From: Marinovum sp.
GTDB lineage: Bacteria; Pseudomonadota; Alphaproteobacteria; Rhodobacterales; Rhodobacteraceae
Reading direction: 5' to 3'
Length of the DNA: 64,000 bases
NCBI GenBank assembly: GCA_022447495.1
Contig: JAKVBH010000013.1
Coordinates: 35,073 to 99,072, forward strand
The notes beneath the pieces were generated by a model that was not told the DNA's origin, ran no database searches, and worked only from the letters and a program-made list of their open reading frames with translations. Positions 18,217 through 26,240 of the stretch are shown here, piece by piece. The position numbers were made by a program, and so were the translations under genes. How positions within the stretch are numbered: position 1 is the stretch's first letter; the number at the start of each line of letters is the position of its first letter.

Positions 18217-18744
18217 ATGTCTGATTCAACCTCATCGCCGCCCACGTCTCCGGTCAGCCGTGTGCCCCTTTGGGTCAAGCTGACCTTGTTTGGATCTTTG
18301 GCGCTCAATCTTGTTGTTGTTGGCCTGGTGGCGGGAATGATGTCGCGCGGCGGGCCGGACGGACGAAGCGGTGGACCTGGTCGTGAAGGTGCGACACCGT
18401 TTACACAGGCCTTGGACAAAGACGCGCGTCGGGCCATCTCCCGAGACTTGAAGCGGTCCATGCGCGAAAGTGCTGAAGGTCGTGAAATCCGTCGGATGCG
18501 CCGCGAAGACCATGCAGCAGCACTTGCAGTGTTGCGTGCGCCTGACTTTGACGCAGAAGCTTTTGTCGCGACGCTGGAACGACAAGCGGGTTTGACAACT
18601 CAGCTTGCCACCAAAGGCGCCGAAGCTTTGTCGCGTCACCTGCAAGAGATCAGTTTTGAAGAGAGACTGTCGTATGCCGATCGGGTGGAAGACGTGCTCA
18701 AGAGCGCGCACAAGGCGCGCAAGCCAGGGCTTCGCAAAGAGTGA
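18217..18744 (+). CDS. Periplasmic heavy-metal sensor/CpxP-Spy-like protein
   Basis: A 175-residue protein with one N-terminal membrane anchor (L-W-V-K-L-T-L-F-G-S-L-A-L-N-L-V-V-V-G-L) and a helical periplasmic part rich in Arg and Glu (A-R-R-A-I-S-R-D-L-K-R-S-M-R). This is the arrangement of the 'periplasmic heavy metal sensor' (CnrX/Spy/CpxP) proteins common in alphaproteobacteria. It is 3 bp after the probable anti-sigma gene, so the three genes form one operon and this protein may be the envelope sensor. Confidence 0.75.
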   Translation: MSDSTSSPPTSPVSRVPLWVKLTLFGSLALNLVVVGLVAGMMSRGGPDGRSGGPGREGATPFTQALDKDARRAISRDLKRSMRESAEGREIRRMRREDHAAALAVLRAPDFDAEAFVATLERQAGLTTQLATKGAEALSRHLQEISFEERLSYADRVEDVLKSAHKARKPGLRKE

Positions 18745-18772
18745 CGGGGGTTTTGAACCGCGGCGCCGCCTG

Positions 18773-20191
18773 TCAGGCTGCGCTTTTGAAAAGCTCGACT
18801 GTGTTGCGCCCCTGTGCCTTGGCCTCATAGAGAGCGCGGTCAGCGTCATTGAGTAAATCGGTCGCTTCAATCTCTGCTGCAGGCAGAGGCACACCCGCGA
18901 GCATCGCGCCACCGGACATGGCAATGCCGATAGAGATGGTGAGGTGGATCTCCTGATCAGTACCTTCAAACACAAATGGGTGATCTGAAACCAAGCGGCA
19001 CAGCCTTTCGGCGGTTGCGATGGCCGCGCGGCGGTTTGTGTCGGGCATGACAATGAGAAATTCTTCGCCGCCAAGCCGAGCCAACATGTCTACCGCGCGG
19101 AGCTGATCGCGCAGCCGTCGCCCGACATCGCGAAGGACAGCATCCCCAATCAAATGTCCATATGCGTCGTTGATCGCTTTGAAGTGGTCAAGATCCGCGA
19201 CCATGACAGCAAAGCCACGCCCTTTTTCCCGCGATCTCTCGGTCGTGCGGGTCAGATGGGGCATAGCGTATCGCCGATTATAAAGCCCAGTGAGGGGATC
19301 AATGATTGCCGCGCGCAGGCCATCTTGGGTCGCATTACGCAGGCGGTCAGCTTTATGCTTGCAGACTACGAGTTTATCGAGACGCCACAGCATCTCGGGA
19401 AGGGACAAATCACCCATTCGCACCAAGTCGTTGGCTCCCATGTCCAAGAGCGTGGCCGCTGTGCGGCGCATATCATCTCTGGTAACGGCAATGATGGCAC
19501 CATGGCGTGTGTTCGCACGCGTGCGCAGTTCGGGCAAAACCTGAAGGGCGATAGACGCGCTGCGATCATTCTCAATGATCAATACAAACACATCTGGCGG
19601 CGAGGCTGTGGCACCGTCGAACATGCCGGACATGACGTCTTTGGCTGTCACTCGTTGGCTATGGTGCGCGCTTTGGCGCATCAAGGAAGTGATCGTTTCG
19701 TTTTCCGCGTCGGCATGGGAGAGAACAAACGCAATCCGTCCCGGACGGGTGAAGCTGGATGAGACTTCGGCAAGACCCAGCGCACGGTGTGTGCTTTCTC
19801 TCAGACTCAATTCTGCCTCGGCCTCTCGCGCCCTTTGAAGGGACCTCAGACGCGCCAAAAGCACAACATCGTCAATGGGCTTGCTCACAACGTCATCGGC
19901 GCCAGCCTGCAAGGCATCAAGCCGGGCCTGGCTAACTTGGGTCGACAAAAGGACCATGATCGGAAGATGTGCTGTGCGGGTGTCTTTGCGCAGAACAGCG
20001 ACCAATTCAGCGGCGGTTATACTTTCGATATCGCCGATCAAAATCGCGCTCGGAGGATGTCTTCGGGCAGACCGCAAGGCGTCCTCTGGAGTACTGGCTT
20101 GGGACGTTTCATAATATGCAGAGCCTAATTTCACCTTGAGTACGATGCGGTTGGTGGGAACGGCATCGACAATCATGATATGACCAGACAT
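18773..20191 (-). CDS. pleD: PleD-like response regulator with two receiver domains and GGDEF
   Basis: A 472-residue protein with REC-REC-GGDEF order. The first receiver has Asp54 in L-I-G-D-I-E-S and Lys104 in V-S-K-P. The second (about 150-270) lacks an obvious phosphoacceptor and probably serves as an adaptor, as in Caulobacter PleD. The cyclase has the active GGEEF motif at 374-378 and the inhibitory-site R-A-V-D five residues before it, so product feedback by c-di-GMP is expected. The start at M-S-G-H-I-M-I-V is chosen over a six-residue longer frame. It is divergent from the DUF3572 gene. Confidence 0.9.
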   Translation of the reverse strand: MSGHIMIVDAVPTNRIVLKVKLGSAYYETSQASTPEDALRSARRHPPSAILIGDIESITAAELVAVLRKDTRTAHLPIMVLLSTQVSQARLDALQAGADDVVSKPIDDVVLLARLRSLQRAREAEAELSLRESTHRALGLAEVSSSFTRPGRIAFVLSHADAENETITSLMRQSAHHSQRVTAKDVMSGMFDGATASPPDVFVLIIENDRSASIALQVLPELRTRANTRHGAIIAVTRDDMRRTAATLLDMGANDLVRMGDLSLPEMLWRLDKLVVCKHKADRLRNATQDGLRAAIIDPLTGLYNRRYAMPHLTRTTERSREKGRGFAVMVADLDHFKAINDAYGHLIGDAVLRDVGRRLRDQLRAVDMLARLGGEEFLIVMPDTNRRAAIATAERLCRLVSDHPFVFEGTDQEIHLTISIGIAMSGGAMLAGVPLPAAEIEATDLLNDADRALYEAKAQGRNTVELFKSAA

Positions 20192-20225
20192 GAAACGCCC
20201 TAGCTGCATTTACGGATGGGTAATC

Positions 20226-20567
20226 ATGGCCGTACATTGGTTAAGAAATCCTTTCCAAATTGAGGACAAAGGGAGGCAATTTTTGGCTATTTCGCGAGAC
20301 ACTGCGGAGATCATCGCCCTCGAAGCGTTGGCGTGGATCGTCGGGCAAGATGACCTTGCGCCAGTTTTTCTAGGCGCATCAGGCGCGTCCCAGGATGAGC
20401 TGAAAATCAGGTCGGCGGATCCAGAGTTTTTGGCCGCAGTGCTTGATTTTTTGGTGATGGACGATGCTTGGGTGGTTGGGTTTTGTGACGCACAAAAGCG
20501 CGCTTATACAGAGCCAATGGCCGCGCGCGCCATGTTACCAGGCGGGGAGGCCGTGCATTGGACATAG
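20226..20567 (+). CDS. DUF3572 family protein
   Basis: A 113-residue protein matching DUF3572 by A-E-I-I-A-L-E-A-L-A-W-I and D-P-E-F-L-A-A-V-L-D-F-L. These small alphaproteobacterial proteins have no assigned function and often lie beside pleD, as here. The ATG at 20226 is chosen because the upstream codons run into the opposing pleD start. Its end overlaps the next gene's start by 10 bp. Confidence 0.8.
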   Translation: MAVHWLRNPFQIEDKGRQFLAISRDTAEIIALEALAWIVGQDDLAPVFLGASGASQDELKIRSADPEFLAAVLDFLVMDDAWVVGFCDAQKRAYTEPMAARAMLPGGEAVHWT

Positions 20568-21265
20568 ACGCAATTTCTGGGCTGCTTTTTGACAAGGATG
20601 GCACGCTCATCGATTTCCGCGACACGTGGGACGCCTGGGCAGGCGACTTGATTGTTACACTCTCTGACGGTGACCAAGAGAAAATCGCGTCTCTGGCGAC
20701 ATCCATGCGCTATAATTTTGAAACGCAATCTTTTCTTGCCGACAGCCCCATCATCGCGGGCACCGCGCACGAAGCGGCTGAATGCGTTGCGAGAGGGCTG
20801 CCTGGACGCAACGTGAATGAGCTTGAAGATATCATCGCAGACGCTGCTGCCAAGGCCACGATGGCGCCCGTTGTCCCGTTGGCTCCACTGCTTAAAGGGT
20901 TTTCTGCATCCGGTTTGAAACTCGGTGTGGCGACAAATGATGCTGAAGATGTCGCGCGCTCCAACTTGTGCTCTCTAGGGGTCCAAGACGCTTTTGATTT
21001 CATTGCTGGGTTTGATTCTGGTTATGGTGGCAAACCGGACCCTGGGATGGTCCTTGCGTTTTGCAATGAGATGGGATTGCCCCCTAAACGCTGTGCCATG
21101 GTGGGCGACAGCCGCCACGATCTTTTGGCCGCACGCCGCGCTGGATGTGTGAGTGTCGGGGTTCTCACTGGCATCTCTGAGGCCACAGATCTCAAGGATT
21201 TGGCCGACGTTATCCTGCCCGACATTGGTCATTTGCCTGTGTGGTTGCGGGGGGATCACATATAA
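20558..21265 (+). CDS. HAD-superfamily phosphatase, phosphoglycolate-phosphatase-like
   Basis: A 235-residue protein with HAD motif I D-K-D-G-T-L-I-D, motif II around V-A-T-N-D, motif III Lys in G-G-K-P-D-P and motif IV V-G-D-S-R-H-D-L. It belongs to subfamily IA (helical cap) and would dephosphorylate a small phosphate ester; phosphoglycolate is a reasonable but unproved guess. Translation starts at TTG (20558): a strong GGGGAGG site lies 7 bp upstream and the start overlaps the DUF3572 stop. It is therefore probably expressed with that gene. Confidence 0.82.
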   Translation: MDIDAISGLLFDKDGTLIDFRDTWDAWAGDLIVTLSDGDQEKIASLATSMRYNFETQSFLADSPIIAGTAHEAAECVARGLPGRNVNELEDIIADAAAKATMAPVVPLAPLLKGFSASGLKLGVATNDAEDVARSNLCSLGVQDAFDFIAGFDSGYGGKPDPGMVLAFCNEMGLPPKRCAMVGDSRHDLLAARRAGCVSVGVLTGISEATDLKDLADVILPDIGHLPVWLRGDHI

Positions 21266-21368
21266 ACACGCCGCTCTGATCGCCGAAAACGACAGTCTCT
21301 GTCGGTTTCGGTGCGGCGTCAGTCACAAAGCCTGTGGTTCTTTGATTGCGTAATAAGCGGAGGATCCC

Positions 21369-22931
21369 ATGGCAGAGGCAGCAACACGGTCGAGACGGCG
21401 CAGCGGTGGACGCGCCGGCAACACAGCGCGACGGACAGCTGGCGCGATTGATCAAATGCCATGGAACCCACCTCGCAATATTGATCGCCCAGTGGAACCG
21501 CTCTCTGAAGAAGGGGTTGTCGCCATTCATGACACTGCGATGCGCATTCTCGAAGACATTGGCATCGACTTTCTCAATCCAGAAGCTTTGGACATCCTCA
21601 AAAAAGCCGGGTGTAACATCGAGGGCGAGACAGTCTTTATGGGCCGCGACTTCGTGATGGAGATGATCGCCAAGGCCCCATCCCAATGGGACATTGTTCC
21701 GCGCAATCCAGATCGCCGCATTACAATTGGCGGCAATACATTGCTTTTTGGCAATGTCTCCTCGCCCCCAAACTACTGGGACTTAGAGCTTGGCAAGAAG
21801 GTGCCGGGCAACCGTGAACAATGCGGCAATCTCTTGAAGCTCACGCAGTATTTCAACTGCATTCATTTTGCGGGCGGCTATCCGGTGGAGCCTGTGGACA
21901 TTCATGCTAGCGTCCGCCACCTCGACGTGCTCTATGACAAGCTCACCCTGACGGATAAAGTGATGCACGCCTATTCGCTGGGGCGCGAGCGCGTCGAAGA
22001 CGTGATGGAGATGGTGCGTATTGCCGGTGGGCTGACCCACGAAGAGTTCGATGCGCAGCCGCGTATGTATACCAACATCAATTCGACCTCGCCTTTGAAG
22101 CATGACTACCCAATGATGGATGGTTGGTTGCGACTTGCGCGCAGAGGGCAGGGGTTGGTGGTCACTCCGTTCACGCTCTCGGGGGCGATGGCGCCTGTGA
22201 CGTTATCGGGTGCCGTGGCGCAATCTCTGGCTGAGGGGCTTTGCGCCATTGCACTGGCACAATACGTCAATCCTGGTGCGCCTTGCGCGATTGGGACATT
22301 CACATCGAATGTGGATATGAAATCCGGCGCCCCAGCTTTTGGCACGCCCGAATACATGCGCGCGACGCAGATGACGGGCCAAATGGCGCGTTTCTACAAA
22401 CTGCCCATGCGCGCCTCTGGAGTATGCGCGGCCAATGTCCCTGATGGTCAAGCCATGTGGGAGACATCCAATTCACTTTGGTCGGCCGTTCAAGCGGGCG
22501 CCAACATGGTCTATCATGCCGCTGGATGGTTGGAGGGGGGGCTCATCGCGAGCCCCGAAAAGTTGGTCATGGACTGCGAGATACTCCAGCATATCCAGCG
22601 CTATATGGATCCAATGTTGACGGCTACTGATCCAGGCTCTCTGGCCCTCGATGCCATCGCCGAAGTCGGCCAAAACGGCCACTTCTTTGGCATTCAACAC
22701 ACTCAAGATCGCTATGAAACGGCCTTTTACCAACCCTTTTTAAGTGATTGGAAAAATTACGAAGCTTGGGAAGTTGCAGGTGGCATTTGGACGGCGGAAC
22801 GGGCGCATCAAACATACAAATCCATATTGGAGACGTATGAAGAGCCACCAATGGAGGATGCCATCCGCGAGGAGCTTGTAGACTTTGTGGCACGGCGCAA
22901 AGCCGAAGGCGGGGCACCCACCGATTTTTAA
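21369..22931 (+). CDS. MttB family methyltransferase, non-pyrrolysine paralogue
   Basis: A 520-residue protein of the trimethylamine methyltransferase superfamily: L-F-G-N-V-S-S-P-P-N-Y-W-D and the long C-terminal half with G-A-N-M-V-Y-H-A-A-G-W-L-E-G-G-L. There is no in-frame TAG, so pyrrolysine is absent, as in the MtgB/glycine-betaine group. Members of this group take methyl groups from quaternary amines such as glycine betaine, carnitine or proline betaine and hand them to a corrinoid protein. No corrinoid partner or methyltransferase is adjacent, so the substrate is open. The basic N-terminus (first 25 residues) is unusual and unconserved-looking. Confidence 0.85.
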   Translation: MAEAATRSRRRSGGRAGNTARRTAGAIDQMPWNPPRNIDRPVEPLSEEGVVAIHDTAMRILEDIGIDFLNPEALDILKKAGCNIEGETVFMGRDFVMEMIAKAPSQWDIVPRNPDRRITIGGNTLLFGNVSSPPNYWDLELGKKVPGNREQCGNLLKLTQYFNCIHFAGGYPVEPVDIHASVRHLDVLYDKLTLTDKVMHAYSLGRERVEDVMEMVRIAGGLTHEEFDAQPRMYTNINSTSPLKHDYPMMDGWLRLARRGQGLVVTPFTLSGAMAPVTLSGAVAQSLAEGLCAIALAQYVNPGAPCAIGTFTSNVDMKSGAPAFGTPEYMRATQMTGQMARFYKLPMRASGVCAANVPDGQAMWETSNSLWSAVQAGANMVYHAAGWLEGGLIASPEKLVMDCEILQHIQRYMDPMLTATDPGSLALDAIAEVGQNGHFFGIQHTQDRYETAFYQPFLSDWKNYEAWEVAGGIWTAERAHQTYKSILETYEEPPMEDAIREELVDFVARRKAEGGAPTDF

Positions 22932-23075
22932 CGCCTGACCGCTACTCGATTGGAGTCAACGGGTGCAGCCGCCGCGGTCGTCCTGGAACAAGCGCCAAAA
23001 ATAGCAACAATTGCAGCTATTAGCCGTGTGTTAAGTGGCGTTGGCCCACAATCGTTGAAACGACGGGTGTTTGTT

Positions 23076-23663
23076 ATGCACGGGCTGATCAATCGCGCTA
23101 TCCAATGTTACTACCGAGACACGTATGGACGTGACGCGTGGATCGGCATTGTGCGCGAACTTGATCTCGCCTTCTCCGGGTTCGAGCCCATGCTGCACTA
23201 TCCCGACGAGGTATCCCACGCTGTCATCAATGAAATCGCACGGGTGTTGGACAAACCCCGTGAGGGGGTGCTTGAGGATTTGGGGACTTACCTGGTGTCC
23301 CATCCAAACGTTGAAGCACTCCGGCGCTTGCTGAGGTTTGGTGGTGTCACTTTCATTGAGTTTCTCAATTCACTTGATGATTTGCCAGGCCGTGCACGCT
23401 TGGCTGTGGAAGATTTGGAATTGCCCGATCTTGAACTGCGAGAACACGGCAACCGGAGTTATTCTCTCACCTTGCATTGTGATGGCAATGGATTTGGACA
23501 TGTCATGGCGGGCGTTCTGCGGGCGATGGCTGACGACTACGGCGCGCTCGTCTTTCTGGAACATCGCGGTTCTGGCGGTGCCATCGAGACGTTGGATATC
23601 ACAGTGTTTGAAACGGACTTCTCAGAAGGCCGATCATTCGAACTCGGTGCGGAGGCAAGCTGA
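23076..23663 (+). CDS. H-NOX (heme NO-binding)-like protein without heme ligand
   Basis: A 195-residue protein with H-NOX order: M-H-G-L-I-N-R-A-I-Q, Y-R-D-T-Y-G-R-D, E-D-L-G-T-Y-L-V and a C-terminal beta part. In heme-binding H-NOX proteins the distal ligand His lies near residue 102; here that stretch reads N-S-L-D-D-L-P-G with no His, and the Y-x-S-x-R porphyrin motif is replaced by L-T-L-H-C-D-G-N. It may be an apo-sensor or bind another ligand. The ATG at 23076 is used because the longer frame begins in unconserved sequence. Its stop overlaps the next start (TGATG), so it pairs with the cyclase. Confidence 0.75.
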   Translation: MHGLINRAIQCYYRDTYGRDAWIGIVRELDLAFSGFEPMLHYPDEVSHAVINEIARVLDKPREGVLEDLGTYLVSHPNVEALRRLLRFGGVTFIEFLNSLDDLPGRARLAVEDLELPDLELREHGNRSYSLTLHCDGNGFGHVMAGVLRAMADDYGALVFLEHRGSGGAIETLDITVFETDFSEGRSFELGAEAS

Positions 23664-24661
23664 TGCAAACTGCGCTTGATACTTTGTGTCCAATGCACGT
23701 TGTTCTTGATGACACGGGGCACATTGTTCACGGGGGCCCTACATTGTCCAAGGTTTTGGATGAACCTTGTATCGGCAAGCGGTTCTTGGAAGTCTTTGAA
23801 CTCAAGCGCCCACGCGCAGTCCAAAGCATGACTGATTTGCGAGAAATGTCTGGGATCACGTTGCATTTGCGCATGCGCGACGCGACCAAGACCAGCCTTA
23901 AGGGAGTCATGATCCCTGTTGCCTCGACGGGTCAATTTATCATCAACTTGTCGTTTGGCATTTCAGTCGTCGAAGCCGTTCGCAATTACGCGCTGACCTC
24001 TTCGGATTTTGCCGCGACCGATCTCGCAATTGAGATGCTTTATCTCGTGGAGGCCAAATCCGCTGCGTTGGAAGCCAGCCGTACCCTCAACCAACGTTTG
24101 CAGGGGGCGATGATCGCCGCAGAAGAGCAGGCCTTCACCGACACACTCACGGGCCTAAAAAATCGTCGGGCGCTCGATCACGTGCTCGCACGCCTATCTG
24201 AATACCGCAGTCCATTTTCTCTCATGCAATTGGATTTGGATTTCTTCAAAAAGGTCAACGACACAATGGGCCACGCGGCGGGTGATCACGTTCTTCTTCA
24301 AGTGGCGCGAATCCTGGTTGAAGAAACTCGCAGCGACGATACCGTAGCACGTGCCGGAGGCGACGAGTTTGTTTTGATTTTCCACAATACTTGGAAAGCA
24401 GAGCAATTGGCTGAGATCGCAGCGCGTTTGATCAAGCGGCTCGAAGAGCCAATCCCATTTGGCAGCCAAACTTGCCGCATCTCGGGAAGTATCGGGATCA
24501 CATGCACATCTCAGTACGACACACTCAATTTGGGCCGGATTTTCGAAGACGTAGACATCGCCCTTTATGCGTCTAAACACGCAGGACGGGGGCGGTACAC
24601 ATTCTACACAGATGATCTGCGCGATGGTGATGTGCTCCAGGGCATCCAGGCCGTGAGCTAG
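23663..24661 (+). CDS. HNOBA-like sensor domain fused to GGDEF diguanylate cyclase
   Basis: A 332-residue protein. Residues 1-130 resemble the heme-NO-binding-associated (PAS-like) domain, with the characteristic opening C-P-M-H-V-V-L-D-D-T-G-H-I-V-H-G-G-P and the central H-L-R-M-R. A helical signalling stretch (about 115-155) leads into a GGDEF domain with the active A-G-G-D-E-F at 231-236 and the inhibitory R-S-D-D five residues upstream. It should make c-di-GMP under control of the preceding H-NOX-like protein. Domain order, split over two genes, equals that of eukaryotic soluble guanylate cyclase with GGDEF in place of the cyclase. Confidence 0.82.
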   Translation: MQTALDTLCPMHVVLDDTGHIVHGGPTLSKVLDEPCIGKRFLEVFELKRPRAVQSMTDLREMSGITLHLRMRDATKTSLKGVMIPVASTGQFIINLSFGISVVEAVRNYALTSSDFAATDLAIEMLYLVEAKSAALEASRTLNQRLQGAMIAAEEQAFTDTLTGLKNRRALDHVLARLSEYRSPFSLMQLDLDFFKKVNDTMGHAAGDHVLLQVARILVEETRSDDTVARAGGDEFVLIFHNTWKAEQLAEIAARLIKRLEEPIPFGSQTCRISGSIGITCTSQYDTLNLGRIFEDVDIALYASKHAGRGRYTFYTDDLRDGDVLQGIQAVS

Positions 24662-24980
24662 GTAACACGTGTTTAATGCTGCCAAAACCCAAATTGCGTT
24701 GACCTGCCAATCGATACCGTTTTGCCAAGTTGTCTCGAGTTGGGATGACACGATAGCGCTCTCTTGGCTTGGGATGACCCATGTGGCTTGCCTAAATTCT
24801 ACGCATCTTTGGATGGGTTGAGGACGATTCTAATCGACAGCCAAGCGGGGGAAACCCCGGAGTAAAACAGAAGGCGAGCCTGCCATCATCCGTCGTTGAA
24901 CTCGCAGAGAAATAGTCTCAAGCTCATGATAAGATTGTATTAAAATTATCCTCGGAGTTTCAAGTGGCGCCTAAAATGAA

Positions 24981-25020
24981 AATTTTGAAACCGGTTGCAA
25001 AATTTTGAAACCGGTTGCAA
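24981..25020. promoter_or_regulatory. Two tandem LacI-family operators
   Basis: The 20-base unit AATTTTGAAACCGGTTGCAA occurs twice in immediate succession (24981-25000 and 25001-25020). Each unit contains TTGAAACCGGTTGCAA, an imperfect palindrome around a central CpG, the typical LacI/GalR-family operator form. It lies about 245 bp upstream of the substrate-binding protein start. The regulator gene is not in the window. Confidence 0.65.
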
Positions 25021-25204
25021 TATGTGCTTACCGTCAAGACGGTTCGGTTTTTGGTTGACGATTGACCGCATCCCCGGCCTAAATTTGCGGTACGCGGGAT
25101 CAATGCCCGCAAGGGACGCGAGGGACAGAAAACAAAATACAGAGATTGCCGATTGTTCAGGGAAACCGCGCGACCAGACGCCCCTCGAAACATCGGCTAT
25201 GACA

Positions 25205-25222
25205 TTCGAACGACGGTTCGAA
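25205..25222. promoter_or_regulatory. 18-bp palindrome in transporter leader
   Basis: TTCGAAC-GACG-GTTCGAA is a perfect inverted repeat with 7-base arms, 43 bp before the substrate-binding protein start. It could be a second operator or an RNA hairpin near the ribosome site (GGGAGG at 25254-25260). Confidence 0.5.
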
Positions 25223-25264
25223 TACGGCGAAATAAAAAAGCCATTTTATCCTAGGGAGGACTAC

Positions 25265-26176
25265 ATGAAAAAACTACTTTTGGCCGGCGCCGCGCTGGCA
25301 CTGATGGCAGGCGCAGCAGCCGCTGAACGCTACGTTGTGATCACGCACACACAAGGCACAGACCCGTTCTGGCCGGTCGTGGAAAAAGGTGCACGTGACG
25401 CCGCAGCCGCAGTCGGCGCGGAAATCGAGTACAACTTCGACCCATCCGGCGACATGGCTGGCATGGCAAAGCTGATCGAAGCCGCAGCCGCTTCCAACCC
25501 AGACGGCATCGTGGTGTCTCTGCCTGACGCGGCGGCGCTTGGCCCAGCAATCAAAGCAGCGGCCGACGCGGGCGTGCCTGTGATCACAATGAACTCCGGT
25601 CTTGAGAGCTCCAAAGAGGTTGGCGCTCTGATGCACGTGGGTCAGCCTGAGCGTCTCGCCGGTGAATCTGCCGGTATGCGCGCAAAAGCGGAAGGCGTGA
25701 CAAACGGCCTTTGCCTTAACCAAGAAGCGTTCAACACAGCGCTTGTTGACCGTTGCGAGGGCTATTTCTCCGGTCTCGGTGGCGATCTGAACATGATCGA
25801 CGTGTCAAACGACGTGACACAGATCGAAACACGGACCGCTGCTGCGCTCTCCGCAGACCCCACGATAGACGGTGTTCTCGCGGTTGGTCCGCACGTTTGT
25901 GCCGCTGCAAACAAAGCGATCAAAGACGTGGGCGCAGACGTGCATTTGGCATGCTTTGACCTCTCTCCAGAGGTTATGGACATGATCAAAGCTGGTGACG
26001 CGTCCTTTACCATCGACCAGCAGCAGCGTCTGCAAGGCTACATGCCGATCATTGTGCTGCACCTCTACAACGCCAACGCAGGCATGCTGCCAGGTGCGAA
26101 CATCCCATCGGGCCCAGGCTTCGTGGATGCGTCCAACGCCGATCAAGTGGCCGCACAAGCCGGCGTGAACCGCTAA
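25265..26176 (+). CDS. CUT2-type sugar ABC transporter substrate-binding protein, probably inositol
   Basis: A 303-residue periplasmic protein with a clear signal peptide (K-K-L-L-L-A-G-A-A-L-A-L-M-A-G-A-A-A-A, cleavage near residue 20) and a strong GGGAGG ribosome site. It has the type I periplasmic-binding-protein pattern (H-T-Q-G-T-D-P-F-W-P-V-V, V-S-L-P-D-A-A-A, V-I-T-M-N-S-G). It is the receptor of a ribose/xylose/inositol class ABC importer. The downstream iolD and iolB genes make an inositol the likeliest ligand. A strong hairpin directly after it (26190-26220) probably raises its mRNA above that of the permease, as is common for binding proteins. Confidence 0.82.
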   Translation: MKKLLLAGAALALMAGAAAAERYVVITHTQGTDPFWPVVEKGARDAAAAVGAEIEYNFDPSGDMAGMAKLIEAAAASNPDGIVVSLPDAAALGPAIKAAADAGVPVITMNSGLESSKEVGALMHVGQPERLAGESAGMRAKAEGVTNGLCLNQEAFNTALVDRCEGYFSGLGGDLNMIDVSNDVTQIETRTAAALSADPTIDGVLAVGPHVCAAANKAIKDVGADVHLACFDLSPEVMDMIKAGDASFTIDQQQRLQGYMPIIVLHLYNANAGMLPGANIPSGPGFVDASNADQVAAQAGVNR

Positions 26177-26189
26177 GGTCAGCAAGACA

Positions 26190-26220
26190 TATGGCGCCGC
26201 TCCCTTGGGGCGGCGCCATA
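26190..26220 (+). terminator. Intra-operon hairpin after the substrate-binding protein gene
   Basis: TATGGCGCCGC (26190-26200) and GCGGCGCCATA (26210-26220) form a perfect 11-bp stem with a 9-base loop, without a following T-run. It sits between receptor and permease genes and probably stabilises the upstream mRNA or attenuates read-through. Confidence 0.65.
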
Positions 26221-26240
26221 CTTTTGGGGAGAGGGACCAC

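Larger units (their letters stand above)
24662..25264. other. Intergenic region before the inositol-type transporter
   Basis: About 600 bp without a gene. The second half holds two tandem LacI-type operators (24981-25020) and an 18-bp palindrome (25205-25222). The first half (24662-24950) shows only a small G/C hairpin near 24847-24860 and no recognisable gene. Confidence 0.6.
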
